From Acidobacteriaceae bacterium (lineage in GTDB: Bacteria > Acidobacteriota > Terriglobia > Bryobacterales > Bryobacteraceae), in assembly GCA_020247055.1 (NCBI GenBank), contig JADCJL010000003.1:1-49657 (forward strand): 49,657 bases of DNA, written 5' to 3'. Under the pieces are notes generated by a model that did not search any database, was not told the DNA's origin, and saw only the letters and a list, made by a program, of their open reading frames with translations. Below are positions 7,392 to 16,179 of this stretch, one piece after another. The position numbers were made by a program, and so were the translations under genes. How positions within the stretch are numbered: the stretch's first letter is position 1; the number at the start of each line of letters is the position of its first letter.

Positions 7392-10300
7392 CTAGTTCAG
7401 CGAATCTTGGATGACCCGCTCCATGAGGAAGGCTTCGAGGATGTCGCCGACCTGAATATCGTTGGTGCCGGAGACGGAGATACCGCACTCGTAACCGTTG
7501 CGGACTTCGCTTGCGTCGTCCTTGAACCGTTTGAGCTGGCTGATCTTGCCGGTGTGCACCGTTTCGCCGTTCCGGACGATCCGCACCTCGGAGTTGCGGG
7601 TGATGGTGCCGTCGGTGACGTAGCAGCCGGCGACGTTGCCGACCTTGGTGATGCGGAAGATCTCGCGGACTTCGGCCTTGCCCTTGTAGATTTCGCGGTA
7701 GACCGGGGCGAGGAGGCCGAGCATGGCCTTTTTGATCTCGTCGGTGACTTCGTAGATGATCGAGTGGGACCGCACGTCGATACGTTCGCGTTCGGCGACG
7801 GCGGCGGCGGTTCGGTCCGGCTTCACGTTGAAGCCGATGATGATGGCGTTCGAGGCCGAGGCGAGGAGCACGTCGGCTTCCGAGATGGCGCCGACGCCCT
7901 GGCGCAGGACGCGAACCCGAACTTTGTCCGTCGAGAGCTTCTGCAGGGTCTCCGAGAGCACTTCGGCGGTACCGCCCACATCGGTTTTGATGATGATGTT
8001 GAGGTCCTTGGCGTCGGAGCCGGACTGCATCTGCATGTTAAGCGCTTCGAGCGAGATGCGCTGCTTGGCCTTGGCCATGGCGGCGTCGCGCGCTTTGGCT
8101 TCGCGGTAGACGACGATCTGTTTGGCCTTGGCGGTGTCGGTAACGACCTGGAAGGCATCGCCGACTTCGGGCAGGCTGTCGAGACCGATGACTTCGACGG
8201 GGGTGGAGGGCTGCGCCTCACGAATGGGCAGACCCTGGTCATCGAACATGGCGCGGACCTTGCCGAAGACGGCGCCGCAGAGGAAGAAGTCGCCAACGCG
8301 GAGGATACCGTTCTGGACGAGGACCGTGGCAACCGGGCCGCGGCCGCGGTCGAGTTTGGCTTCGAGCACGTTGCCGAGGGCGGGCCGGGTGGGGTTGGCC
8401 TTGAGATTCTTGATCTCGGCGACCAGGAGAACGTTTTCGAGCAGCAGATCGAGATTGGTCTTCTGCTTGGCCGAAACCGGTACGACGATGGTGTCGCCGC
8501 CCCAGTCTTCGGCCTGGAGGCCGTGTTCCATGAGTTGCCGCTTGATCGTCTCCGGGTTAGCGTCCGGTTTGTCGATCTTGTTCATGGCAACGATGATGGG
8601 TACGCCGGCGGCCTTGGCGTGGTCGATGGCTTCAATCGTCTGGGGCATGACGCCGTCGTCGGCCGCGACGACGAGGATGACCACGTCGGTGACCTTGGCG
8701 CCGCGGGACCGCATGCGGGTGAACGCCTCGTGGCCGGGGGTGTCAATGAAGACGATCTTCTTGCCGTGGATTTCGACCTGGTAGGCGCCGATGTGCTGGG
8801 TAATGCCGCCGGCTTCGCGGTCGGCCACGCGGGCCGAACGGATGGCGTCGAGCAGCGAGGTTTTGCCGTGGTCGACGTGGCCCATGATGGTGACCACCGG
8901 GGCGCGGGTGATGAGATCGGCCGGGTTTTCGGCCAGTTCGACTTCGAAGCTCTTCTCCTCTTCGTAGGAGACGTGGCTCGTGCTGGCCCCGAACTCGCGG
9001 GCAACGGTTTCGGCCAGCTTGAGATCGAGCGTCTGGTTGATGGTGGCGAAAATCTTCTTTTCGACCAGCTTCTTAATGACGAGGTTGGTTTTGATGCCCA
9101 GCTTGTCGGCCAGTTCCTTGACGGTGAGGCCCTCTGAGATCGTGATGTCTTTGTTGATAGCCGGGAGCGGGGTCTCCGACTTCCGGGCGTAGCGGGTCTT
9201 GAGCAGACCCTCCTGCGGCTCGATCTCGCGCTTTTCGCGGGCGCGTTTGCCGGGTTCGCGCCGGCCGGCTTCGGTGGTGGGCGGGGGAACGGCAGGTTCA
9301 ATGCGTCCCGGGGTGGTGGGGTGCATCGGGCGGCCACGGCCCATCATGGGCGGGCCACCGGGGCGGCCGCCCGCGGAAGGCTGTCCGGGGCCGGCCGGTC
9401 GCGGCGACGGTCCGCCGGGACGGGCGCCCTGATAGAGCGGACGACCGGGAGCGGGAGAGCCGGGGCGAGCGGGCGGAGGCGGAGCCGGGCGCGGTGCGCC
9501 CGGGGCAGGAGGGGCCTGGCGGAGCTGGTTCAGCCGATCGACCATATCCGGCCGGGGCGGAACGATGGGCCGCGCCGTCGGTTGACCGACGAGAGGCCGC
9601 TGCGGATTGGAGATCTGCGCCATGGGGCGCGTGGGAGCCTGGGCCGGCCGCTGCGGCGGGGGAGCGGGCATGGCGGGCGCCGCCGGGCGCGCCGGAGGCG
9701 GGGCCGGGGGACGGGGGGCCGCCGGGGCGGCGGGACCGGCAGGCCGGGGAGCGGGGGTGCCGAGGATCATGGCCGCGGGGGGCTGTTGCCGGGGGGGCGC
9801 CGGGGGACGGGGGGCGCCGGGCGCCGGGGAGGCGGCGGCCGGTGCCGGAGGGGGAACACTGGGGCCGGGCATCGCCTGGCGGGCACCGGAGGCAGCAGGG
9901 GCAGGCCGGGCGGGCGGCACAAGCGGCAAACTCGGACGGGCGGGAGCGACCGGCGGCGCGACTGCGGCCGGGCGGACCGGGGGCATCGCAGGGCCCGGAG
10001 CGACTGTAGGCGTGGGGGCCGGTGCGGGGGCCGGGGTGCTGGCGATCGGCGGGACGAGCGGTCCTCCCGTGGCAAGCGGCGGACGCAGCGGAAACATGGG
10101 ACGCGCCGGAGGAGGGGGAGGAGCGGGCGCCGGGGCTTCCGGAGCCGGTGTAACGGGCGCGGAAACCGGGCGGGCGGCCAGAGGAGGCGCCAACGGGGCC
10201 GTCGATGGTCTTGGAGGCGCAGGGGGCGCTGGAGGGGGCGGCGCGGCCAGCGGGGGCGCCGCAACCGGGACAGCAATCGGGGGGGGCGGCGGGGGCTCGG

Positions 10301-10553
10301 GCTGAACGACCACCCGGGGCGGCGCCGGCGGGGCGGCCTCGACAGCGTCGGGAGGCGCGGGCGGGGCTTGGCTTTCGGTGCCGGACTCGCCCATTCCGGC
10401 CAGACGGCGCCGGAGCGCGACGGCCACATCCTCGTCAACTGAGCTGGAATGCGTTTTCTTTTCTTCTACGCCATACTCCGCGAGCATATCGAGGATGACA
10501 TTCGGTTTTACCTCAAGCTCGCGGGCCAGCTCGTTGATACGGATCTTACTCAT
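7392..10553 (-). CDS. infB: Translation initiation factor IF-2
   Basis: 1053 aa. The N-terminal IF2_N helix-turn motif is present ('[19 protein letters not shown]'), followed by a very long Pro/Ala/Arg-rich linker (about residues 55-440), a second IF2_N-like block ('[18 protein letters not shown]'), and the GTPase core with G1 '[11 protein letters not shown]' (about 557), G3 'DTPGHEAF' and G4 'MNKIDKP'. Domains II-IV follow to the usual C-terminus. IF-2 places initiator tRNA on the 30S subunit and drives subunit joining. The protein is longer than the E. coli form (890 aa) because of the low-complexity linker. No Shine-Dalgarno sequence is seen before the ATG; instead a hairpin and U6 tract precede it by 9 nt. 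Confidence 0.97.
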   Translation of the reverse strand: MSKIRINELARELEVKPNVILDMLAEYGVEEKKTHSSSVDEDVAVALRRRLAGMGESGTESQAPPAPPDAVEAAPPAPPRVVVQPEPPPPPPIAVPVAAPPLAAPPPPAPPAPPRPSTAPLAPPLAARPVSAPVTPAPEAPAPAPPPPPARPMFPLRPPLATGGPLVPPIASTPAPAPAPTPTVAPGPAMPPVRPAAVAPPVAPARPSLPLVPPARPAPAASGARQAMPGPSVPPPAPAAASPAPGAPRPPAPPRQQPPAAMILGTPAPRPAGPAAPAAPRPPAPPPARPAAPAMPAPPPQRPAQAPTRPMAQISNPQRPLVGQPTARPIVPPRPDMVDRLNQLRQAPPAPGAPRPAPPPPARPGSPAPGRPLYQGARPGGPSPRPAGPGQPSAGGRPGGPPMMGRGRPMHPTTPGRIEPAVPPPTTEAGRREPGKRAREKREIEPQEGLLKTRYARKSETPLPAINKDITISEGLTVKELADKLGIKTNLVIKKLVEKKIFATINQTLDLKLAETVAREFGASTSHVSYEEEKSFEVELAENPADLITRAPVVTIMGHVDHGKTSLLDAIRSARVADREAGGITQHIGAYQVEIHGKKIVFIDTPGHEAFTRMRSRGAKVTDVVILVVAADDGVMPQTIEAIDHAKAAGVPIIVAMNKIDKPDANPETIKRQLMEHGLQAEDWGGDTIVVPVSAKQKTNLDLLLENVLLVAEIKNLKANPTRPALGNVLEAKLDRGRGPVATVLVQNGILRVGDFFLCGAVFGKVRAMFDDQGLPIREAQPSTPVEVIGLDSLPEVGDAFQVVTDTAKAKQIVVYREAKARDAAMAKAKQRISLEALNMQMQSGSDAKDLNIIIKTDVGGTAEVLSETLQKLSTDKVRVRVLRQGVGAISEADVLLASASNAIIIGFNVKPDRTAAAVAERERIDVRSHSIIYEVTDEIKKAMLGLLAPVYREIYKGKAEVREIFRITKVGNVAGCYVTDGTITRNSEVRIVRNGETVHTGKISQLKRFKDDASEVRNGYECGISVSGTNDIQVGDILEAFLMERVIQDSLN

Positions 10554-10562
10554 AAATGATCT

Positions 10563-10610
10563 AAAAAATGGGGACGCGTGTCGTTTTCATTTACATAGCG
10601 ACACGTCTCC
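10563..10610 (-). terminator. Intrinsic-terminator-like hairpin just before infB
   Basis: On the minus strand an inverted repeat (arms 10599-10610 and 10572-10583, eight contiguous pairs including one G-U, then a mismatch and three more pairs, 15-nt loop) is followed after a few bases by six T (10568-10563). It lies inside the rimP-nusA-infB operon, 106 nt after the nusA stop, and its U-tract ends 9 nt before the infB ATG. The shape is that of a weak intrinsic terminator, so it may act as an attenuator between nusA and infB. No plus-strand T-tract is present. Confidence 0.55.
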
Positions 10611-10715
10611 TGAAACCATGGCGAGAATTTTCCCCAGTTGTCATAGTAGCAGATTCCGCGGCAAGTTCCCTACACCTGCTCGGTTCCAGTACTGACAACC
10701 GGGGACCATCGGTGG

Positions 10716-12050
10716 CTATTCGGCCGGGGGACCGTTCTCTTCAGCAGGCGATTCGCCGGCGGCAACCGCCTCCGGGGCCGCCTCGTACGGGGTGCCATAG
10801 TAGGCGTTCACCGCTTCACCAATCTTCTCCATGTTCTCGCTGCCGACGCCGGGCACGGCGATGATCTGCTCGGGGGTCATCGAACCGAGTTTCTCGACGG
10901 TGGCCACGCCGCCAGCCAGCAACTGCTCGGCAACGGCTTCCGGCAGGCCGAAGTCGATCAACACCGAAACCGGGGCGCCGGAGTTGGTGAGCGAGGCCAT
11001 TTGCAGCTCGACCTCCTGGCGTTTCTCCTCCTCGCTCTTGATATCGATCTTCCAGCCGATCAGTTTGGCGGCCAGCCGCACGTTCTGACCCTTCTTGCCG
11101 ATGGCGAGCGAGAGCTGGCTGTCGTCGACGATGACTTCCATGTGCTTGCTGCCGAGATCGAGGATAGCGACGCGGCTGATTTTCGCGGGGCTGAGCGCGT
11201 GGGTCGCAAACGCGACCGGATCCTCGGAGTGTTCAATAATGTCGATCTTTTCGCCGCGCAGTTCCCGGATGATGGACTGCACGCGCATCCCCTTCATGCC
11301 GACGCAGGCGCCGACGGAATCCACGTCGCGATCGCGCGAGGCGACGGCGATCTTGGTCCGCTCGCCGGCTTCCCGGGCGCAGGCTTTGATGACGACGGTG
11401 TTGTCGTAGATTTCGGGCACTTCCTGCTCAAAGAGCCGCTTGACGAACTCGCAATCGGCCCGTGAGAGGATGACGCCGGAGTTCTTGCCGCTCCGCTCGA
11501 CGCTCTTGATGACACAGCGGACGCGATCGCCGATGTTGAACGACTCGAGACGCGACTGCTCCTTTTTCGGCATCCGGGCTTCGGTCTTGCCGAGGTCGCA
11601 GATCAGATCCTGCCCCTCGACCCGCTTGATCGTGCACGTCGACAGTTCGCCCACCCGGTTGTGGAACTCGCTGAAGATGGTGTCGCGCTCGGCCTCGCGC
11701 ACCTTCTGCATGATCACCTGCTTGGCCGTCTGGGCCGAGATGCGGCCGAGCGCCTCGGTCCGCAGCTTGGTGCGCACCTCTCCACCCACGACAGCGCGCG
11801 GGTCCTGCACGAGGGCATCATTCAGGCTGATCTCCCGCAGTTTGTCGGTCACTTCGGCAACGATCTTCTTGACGCCGAAGATCTGGATCATCCCCGTCTT
11901 TTCGTCCATTTCGGCTACCAGTTCTTCGTTGGTCTTGAACTGCTTGCGCGCAGCGACCAGAATGGCGTCCTTGACGGCTTCGATGATGACCTGCGGATCG
12001 ATGCCCTTTTCCTTGCTGAGCATCTCGATGGATTGATAAATCGTACCCAA
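10716..12050 (-). CDS. nusA: Transcription termination/antitermination factor NusA
   Basis: 444 aa from a TTG start at 12050, supported by a ribosome site GGAAGGA about 8 nt upstream and by alignment with the usual N-terminus ('IEMLSKEKGIDPQVIIEAVKDAI'). Domain order: N-terminal polymerase-binding domain (1-125), S1 domain ('GELSTCTIKRVEGQDLI', about 135-200), two KH domains ('DSVGACVGMKGMRVQSI' and 'SLAIGKKGQNVRLAAKL'), and a C-terminal helix-hairpin-helix ('IAVPGVGSENMEKI') with an acidic tail. NusA binds RNA polymerase, slows it, stabilises hairpin-dependent termination, and works in antitermination complexes. It is flanked on both sides by hairpin-plus-U6 structures. Confidence 0.96.
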   Translation of the reverse strand: MGTIYQSIEMLSKEKGIDPQVIIEAVKDAILVAARKQFKTNEELVAEMDEKTGMIQIFGVKKIVAEVTDKLREISLNDALVQDPRAVVGGEVRTKLRTEALGRISAQTAKQVIMQKVREAERDTIFSEFHNRVGELSTCTIKRVEGQDLICDLGKTEARMPKKEQSRLESFNIGDRVRCVIKSVERSGKNSGVILSRADCEFVKRLFEQEVPEIYDNTVVIKACAREAGERTKIAVASRDRDVDSVGACVGMKGMRVQSIIRELRGEKIDIIEHSEDPVAFATHALSPAKISRVAILDLGSKHMEVIVDDSQLSLAIGKKGQNVRLAAKLIGWKIDIKSEEEKRQEVELQMASLTNSGAPVSVLIDFGLPEAVAEQLLAGGVATVEKLGSMTPEQIIAVPGVGSENMEKIGEAVNAYYGTPYEAAPEAVAAGESPAEENGPPAE

Positions 12051-12063
12051 GGTGTTTTCCTTC

Positions 12064-12528
12064 CTACCACTCGAACTTCAGATTGGCCTTGCTAATCAGA
12101 GGAAACGGAATCGCCACCGGCTTGGCCGGAGTTTCCAGCGTGACGATGCCGTCAATAAAGGATGTGAGCACACCCTCATAGCGTTTGGCGCCGTCGACCG
12201 GCTCCCGCAGGGTGATCTTCACCTTCTGTCCGGTGAAGCGTTCAAAGTCGCGGGGACGGCTGAGCTTGCGCTCGACGCCCGGCGAACTTACCTCCAGTTG
12301 ATAGCCGGACTCGCCGGGAATCAGATCGCCGGCATCGAGTTCGGCCCCTAGTTCGCGGGAGAGCAGCTCGCAATCGGCATGCGACACGCCGCCCGGCTTG
12401 TCAATCGACACCCGCAACAGACGGGCCGCGCCGCCGCCGAGCAGCTCCACCTCGACAATCTCGAGGCCGGCGGCGCGGGCGATGCGGTCGGCAATTTCGT
12501 AAATCTGATCCACGAGCGGCTGTTTCAT
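12064..12528 (-). CDS. rimP: Ribosome maturation factor RimP
   Basis: 154 aa from ATG 12528 (a TTG at 12537 would add three residues). The RimP signatures are present: 'GLEIVEVELLGGGAARLLRVSIDKPGGVSHADCE' over residues 21-54, 'LEVSSPGVERKLSRPRDF' around 80-97, and a C-terminal SH3-like half ('GVLTSFIDGIVTLET'). RimP assists late assembly of the 30S subunit. It heads the nusA-infB operon. The ATG has no adjacent Shine-Dalgarno; a strong terminator hairpin with U6 ends 10 nt upstream, and a GAGGAG lies on the far side of that hairpin. Confidence 0.94.
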   Translation of the reverse strand: MKQPLVDQIYEIADRIARAAGLEIVEVELLGGGAARLLRVSIDKPGGVSHADCELLSRELGAELDAGDLIPGESGYQLEVSSPGVERKLSRPRDFERFTGQKVKITLREPVDGAKRYEGVLTSFIDGIVTLETPAKPVAIPFPLISKANLKFEW

Positions 12529-12538
12529 GGCAACCAAT

Positions 12539-12561
12539 AAAAAAGTGGGCTTTCGCCCACT
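12539..12561 (-). terminator. Intrinsic terminator/attenuator before rimP
   Basis: On the minus strand GTGGGC-GAAA-GCCCAC (arms 12560-12555 and 12550-12545, GNRA-type loop 12554-12551) is followed directly by six T (12544-12539). The stem extends by one A-T pair. This is a textbook rho-independent terminator. It lies 43 nt after the stop of the response-regulator gene and would end that transcript, but its U-tract stops only 10 nt before the rimP ATG, too close for a separate rimP promoter between them. Confidence 0.85.
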
Positions 12562-12584
12562 CCTCTTTCAGCGTCAACAAATTC

Positions 12585-12590
12585 ATTGTA
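12585..12590 (-). promoter_or_regulatory. Candidate -10 element for the rimP operon
   Basis: TACAAT on the minus strand, 14 nt after the response-regulator stop. A start near 12578 would give a leader of about 50 nt that contains the hairpin terminator before rimP. No convincing -35 is visible at the right spacing, so this is weak. The alternative is read-through from the kinase/regulator operon. Confidence 0.3.
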
Positions 12591-12603
12591 CACCCGCCGG
12601 GTG

Positions 12604-13290
12604 CTACACGGAGAACCGGTAGCCAACCCCCCGCACGGTGAAGATATGACGGGGATTCTGCGGGTTATCTTCGAGCTTCTGGCGCAGCCAGGCCACGTGG
12701 ACATCAATGGTCCGCGAAGATACCGCCGACTGATACTCCCAGACGTTTTCCAAAAGCTCCTCGCGCGGGACCACCTTACCGCGATGTTCGATCAGATACT
12801 GCAGCAGCTGCAGCTCTTTGCCCGCCAGACTGACCGGCTTGCCGCCTTTCTTCACATCGCCCTTTTCAAAGTCCACCTCAACATCGGCGAAGGCGAAGCG
12901 GCGGAGCCCCGGGAGCCTCTCCTGCTTCACCCGGCGCAGCAGGGCTTCGACGCGAGCGACAAGCTCGGCCGGATGAAACGGTTTGGTGAGATAGTCGTCG
13001 GCGCCCAGCTTGAGCCCGACGACACGGTCGACCACCTGCGTCTTGGCCGTGAGCATCAGCACGGCGACATCGCGGCCCTGCTGGCGCAGCTCCCGGCAGA
13101 TGTCGAAGCCGTTCTTGCCGGGCAGCATGACGTCGAGCACGATGAGATCGAAGTTGCCTTCGAGCGCGCGCTTCAGGCCCGAGGGTCCGTCCGTTGCCGA
13201 CTCGACGGCGAAGCCTTCGGCCGTAAGCAGGTCCGTAACCGTGAGCACCAGTCCGGGTTCGTCTTCAATGAGCAGAATGCGGGAACTCAT
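12604..13290 (-). CDS. OmpR/PhoB-family response regulator
   Basis: 228 aa. Receiver domain residues 1-118: acidic pair E9/D10, phosphoacceptor D53 in 'IVLDVMLPG', T81 in 'MLTAK', K103 in 'LTKPF'. The C-terminal winged-helix DNA-binding domain (about 130-228) shows the family pattern 'LAGKELQLLQYLIEHRGKVV' and ends 'FTVRGVGYRFSV'. It starts 26 nt inside the 3' end of the kinase gene, so the pair is co-transcribed and probably translationally coupled. When phosphorylated by its kinase it should bind promoter DNA as a dimer; targets are unknown. A strong terminator follows at 12539-12561. Confidence 0.94.
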   Translation of the reverse strand: MSSRILLIEDEPGLVLTVTDLLTAEGFAVESATDGPSGLKRALEGNFDLIVLDVMLPGKNGFDICRELRQQGRDVAVLMLTAKTQVVDRVVGLKLGADDYLTKPFHPAELVARVEALLRRVKQERLPGLRRFAFADVEVDFEKGDVKKGGKPVSLAGKELQLLQYLIEHRGKVVPREELLENVWEYQSAVSSRTIDVHVAWLRQKLEDNPQNPRHIFTVRGVGYRFSV

Positions 13291-14950
13291 TTTGTCCTCC
13301 GTCCGGCGCCGCCGGCAGCAGGATCCGGAATTCGGTTCCCTTGCCCGGGGCGCTCTTCACTGTAACGGTTCCGCCGTGGGCTTCAACGATCCCTTTGACG
13401 AGATTCAGCCCGAGGCCGGTACCGTGCACCTGATCTTCCACCGCCCGGCGCCCGCGAAAGAAGGCATCAAAGACGTGCGCCTGTTCATCGGCCGGGATGC
13501 CGGCGCCGCGATCGGCCACGCGGATGACCACGCCGCCACCCCCGGCCGGGGCGGCCGAAAGACCCACCCATTTGCCCTCCGCCCCGTACTTGGCGGCGTT
13601 AGCCAGCAGGTTGTTGACGGCCCGTTCGAGCGCGAGCGAGTCGCCGGAGACGGCCGGCAGACCGGGGGCGATCTCGACGGCGAACTCGCAGCCGGCTTCG
13701 CGCAGCAGCGTTTCGTGGGCCGCGGCGCAGGAGGCCAGCACGGACGCGAGGTCGACGGGCTCCCGGGACGTCTGCAGCGGGCGCCCGGAGCGGGCGGCCG
13801 CGTACTGCATCACCTGCTCCACCAGAGCCGTCAGCTTCTCACTCTCCTGTTGAATCAGCCCGCCGTAACGCTCCACCTGCGCGGGGTTGGCGGCCATCTT
13901 GCCGCGCAGGTTGTAGGCGGCGGTGCGGATGACGGTGAGCGGGGTGCGCAGTTCGTGCGAGACGCCGGCGACAAAATCGATCTGCATCTCCGCCAGGCGC
14001 CGGGATTGGCGGCTGGTGCGCAGCACAATGCCGACGGCGGCCAGCAGCAGTGCCAGAATGCCACCCGTGACGGCGAGGTTCCGCCGGCGCGTACGGGCGA
14101 CAACGCCTTCGAGCGAACCGGCTTCGTTGCGGACGGCGAGGGTCCAGCGGCCTTCGCTGTTGTCAGGCGGCGGGCGCCGCCCCGGAGGCCCGCCGCCCCG
14201 GCGGAAGATGGTTTCAAACTGCGGTTGCAGGATGGCGACTTCGGCGTCGGGCTTACCGGTGGCGTTGCCGGCGATGACGCGGGCCGGGTCGTTGCGGACC
14301 GAGACGCTGTAGAAATACTCGGCCGCGGCGGGTTCACCCAGATGACGGGCCAGGAGTTCGGGAACCAGGACGGTAGCCAGGTAGGGGCCGTCAAGATCGA
14401 GCAGCACCCATTCCAGTTCGCGCGGGCCGGGGCCGAAGCCGGGGCCCGGCCCGGGGCCGCGGGGAAAGCGGGGCAGCTCAATCAGGGTTGGTTCATTGCG
14501 TATGCCGGTGCCCCAGCGGCCCCGCTCCCCGGCCAGCCGGGCCAGCATCTGCCGCCGCGTGCCCTCCCACTGCGGGGGCCAGGGCTGGGGCTCTTCGGCC
14601 ATCGCCTCCAGGTTCAGCCGCAGCAGTTGGAGGTCCCCTTGGGCCGGGCGAGCGATATAGGCACCCCGCAGCATGCCGGCGTGATGCCTGCTGTCGCGCC
14701 AGGCGTGGAGCCGGCCGAGAGAATCTCCGCTGTCGCCGCGCACAGCGGCGCGGCACAGCAGCGAGATCTCTTCGTTGAACTCCTGACTCAGCCGGTTCAA
14801 ACCGGATTGCAGCGTGGTTTCGAGACGCTGCTTTTCGGCCACGCTGACTTCGCCGATCCAACGATACTGCAGGGCGCCCAGAATGCCGCACAGGAGCACG
14901 AGAGACCCGATCTCGAGCCAGCCCCGCCACCGCTGCCTGCTGTTGCGCAT
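13265..14950 (-). CDS. Membrane sensor histidine kinase
   Basis: 561 aa. Start ATG 14950 is preferred over a GTG at 14962 because GGAG lies 7 nt before it. TM1 is about residues 12-28, a periplasmic sensor region follows (30-290, with a Gly/Pro-rich stretch at 163-176 and 'GGGPPGRRPPP' at 252-262), and TM2 is about 293-310. No HAMP domain is evident; the kinase core follows TM2 directly: H-box 'SHELRTPLTV' (H332), N-box around 447-451, G1 'DRGAGIP' (480-486), F-box 'FDAFFRG', G2 'GTGLGL' (510-515). It autophosphorylates on H332 and passes the phosphate to the regulator encoded by the overlapping next gene. The signal sensed is not evident. Confidence 0.93.
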   Translation of the reverse strand: MRNSRQRWRGWLEIGSLVLLCGILGALQYRWIGEVSVAEKQRLETTLQSGLNRLSQEFNEEISLLCRAAVRGDSGDSLGRLHAWRDSRHHAGMLRGAYIARPAQGDLQLLRLNLEAMAEEPQPWPPQWEGTRRQMLARLAGERGRWGTGIRNEPTLIELPRFPRGPGPGPGFGPGPRELEWVLLDLDGPYLATVLVPELLARHLGEPAAAEYFYSVSVRNDPARVIAGNATGKPDAEVAILQPQFETIFRRGGGPPGRRPPPDNSEGRWTLAVRNEAGSLEGVVARTRRRNLAVTGGILALLLAAVGIVLRTSRQSRRLAEMQIDFVAGVSHELRTPLTVIRTAAYNLRGKMAANPAQVERYGGLIQQESEKLTALVEQVMQYAAARSGRPLQTSREPVDLASVLASCAAAHETLLREAGCEFAVEIAPGLPAVSGDSLALERAVNNLLANAAKYGAEGKWVGLSAAPAGGGGVVIRVADRGAGIPADEQAHVFDAFFRGRRAVEDQVHGTGLGLNLVKGIVEAHGGTVTVKSAPGKGTEFRILLPAAPDGGQNEFPHSAH

Positions 14951-15000
14951 CGTTTTCTCCACGGTACCCCCGTTGGGCCGGAGGCCGATGTTAAAACAGG

Positions 15001-16155
15001 TTAAACTTCCCGCGTCCCGGCACCCGCCACCAGGCCGGCCAGCAGCGCCGTGCGGTCCGCAATCCGGTCGATGAATAGGGACTCGTTGACGGCGTGCGCC
15101 CCTTCGCCCACGGCGCCCAGGCCGTCCAGCGTCGGCACGCCGAGCGCGGCGGTGAAGTTACCGTCCGAGCCGCCGCCGGTCGACGACTCTTCGAGATCAA
15201 TGCCGATCTGCGCCGCCAGCTGCCGCGCCTGAGCAAACCAGGCAGCGATGGCCTTGGTTCGTTCCATCGGGGGCCGGTTCAGGCTCCCGGTAATAGTGAG
15301 CGTGCAGCGGCCATCGACCGGCTTGAGCGCGCGGAATTTCTTTTCGAGCGGTCCCGCGTCCTTGAGCCGGGCGATGCGGATATCGACATCCACAGAGGCC
15401 TCGGCCGGCACCACGTTGCTGCGGGTGCCGCCGCGGATGACGCCGGGATTAACCGTCAGGCCGATCTTGAGATCGGTGAAGCCGGCAATGCGGTCGATCT
15501 GCCGCGCCAGTTCGACGATGGCGTTGGCGCCGTTGGAAAAATCAACGCCGGCGTGGGCGGCGACGCCGCGGGCGGTGACCTGATACCCGCCCACCCCCTT
15601 TCGCGCCGTCTTCAGCTTGCCGGTGGGTCCGGTGCCGGGTTCGAGCACCAGCACCCCGGCGCTCTTGCGCGCCTGCGCCTCAATTAAATCGCGCGACGAG
15701 GGGCTGCCGATCTCTTCATCCGAATCAAGCAGCAGCACCACCTTCGACGGCACGGGCACCGCCAACTCCCGCAGCGCCTCCATGGCGTGCAGAAAGAACG
15801 CCACGCCGCCCTTCATGTCATAGACGCCCGGGCCCCACAGGCGGCCTTCGGCTTCGCGCCACGGCATCGTGCGCAGCGTGCCCAGCGGCCAGACGGTATC
15901 GGTGTGGCCCAGCGCCAGCAGCTGCCCCGCGCGCCGCTTGCCGGGCAGGGCAAACTCCAGCAGCAGGTGGTCGCCATGGCCCTTGGCCTTCTTCCGCGTG
16001 ACTTTCGCGAGGTGGCCCCAGCGGTCGGCGATCTGGTCCACCTGGCGGTTAATCGCCGCCGGGTCGTCGCTTGGCGACTCGCACTCCACCATTTCACGTA
16101 TGGTTGCTACGATGCGGCGCTCGTTGGCCCGCGCCCAGGAAAGAAAAGAGTCCAT
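15001..16155 (-). CDS. M20-family zinc metallopeptidase (carboxypeptidase G2-like)
   Basis: 384 aa. Catalytic metal residues of the M20 clan are in order: H84 and D86 in 'LGHTDTVWP', D113 in 'GPGVYDMKGG', E147/E148 in 'DSDEEIGS', E172 in 'LEPGTG', and a C-terminal His in 'GEGAHAVNE'. A dimerisation lid domain lies between about 185 and 300. The 'GVYDMKGG' and 'GGGSDGNF' strings match the glutamate carboxypeptidase/ArgE-DapE group. The protein has no signal peptide and is probably cytoplasmic, cleaving a C-terminal amino acid or amidated acid; the substrate is unknown. It is divergent from fabZ, with only 24 nt between the two starts. Confidence 0.88.
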   Translation of the reverse strand: MDSFLSWARANERRIVATIREMVECESPSDDPAAINRQVDQIADRWGHLAKVTRKKAKGHGDHLLLEFALPGKRRAGQLLALGHTDTVWPLGTLRTMPWREAEGRLWGPGVYDMKGGVAFFLHAMEALRELAVPVPSKVVLLLDSDEEIGSPSSRDLIEAQARKSAGVLVLEPGTGPTGKLKTARKGVGGYQVTARGVAAHAGVDFSNGANAIVELARQIDRIAGFTDLKIGLTVNPGVIRGGTRSNVVPAEASVDVDIRIARLKDAGPLEKKFRALKPVDGRCTLTITGSLNRPPMERTKAIAAWFAQARQLAAQIGIDLEESSTGGGSDGNFTAALGVPTLDGLGAVGEGAHAVNESLFIDRIADRTALLAGLVAGAGTREV

Positions 16156-16160
16156 CGTTT

Positions 16161-16171
16161 GTTAGACTAAC
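16161..16171. promoter_or_regulatory. Palindrome between divergent M20 peptidase and fabZ starts
   Basis: GTTAG-A-CTAAC, a perfect 5-1-5 palindrome in the middle of the 24-nt gap between ATG 16155 (minus) and ATG 16180 (plus). It is placed where an operator shared by both genes would sit. No regulator is recognised for it, and an 11-nt palindrome could arise by chance. Confidence 0.25.
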
Positions 16172-16179
16172 TAATTCCC

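Noticed and set aside
10554-10715. Possible dif/XerCD site at the skew switch
   Set aside because: No 28-bp sequence resembling a dif core was found by eye in this gap.
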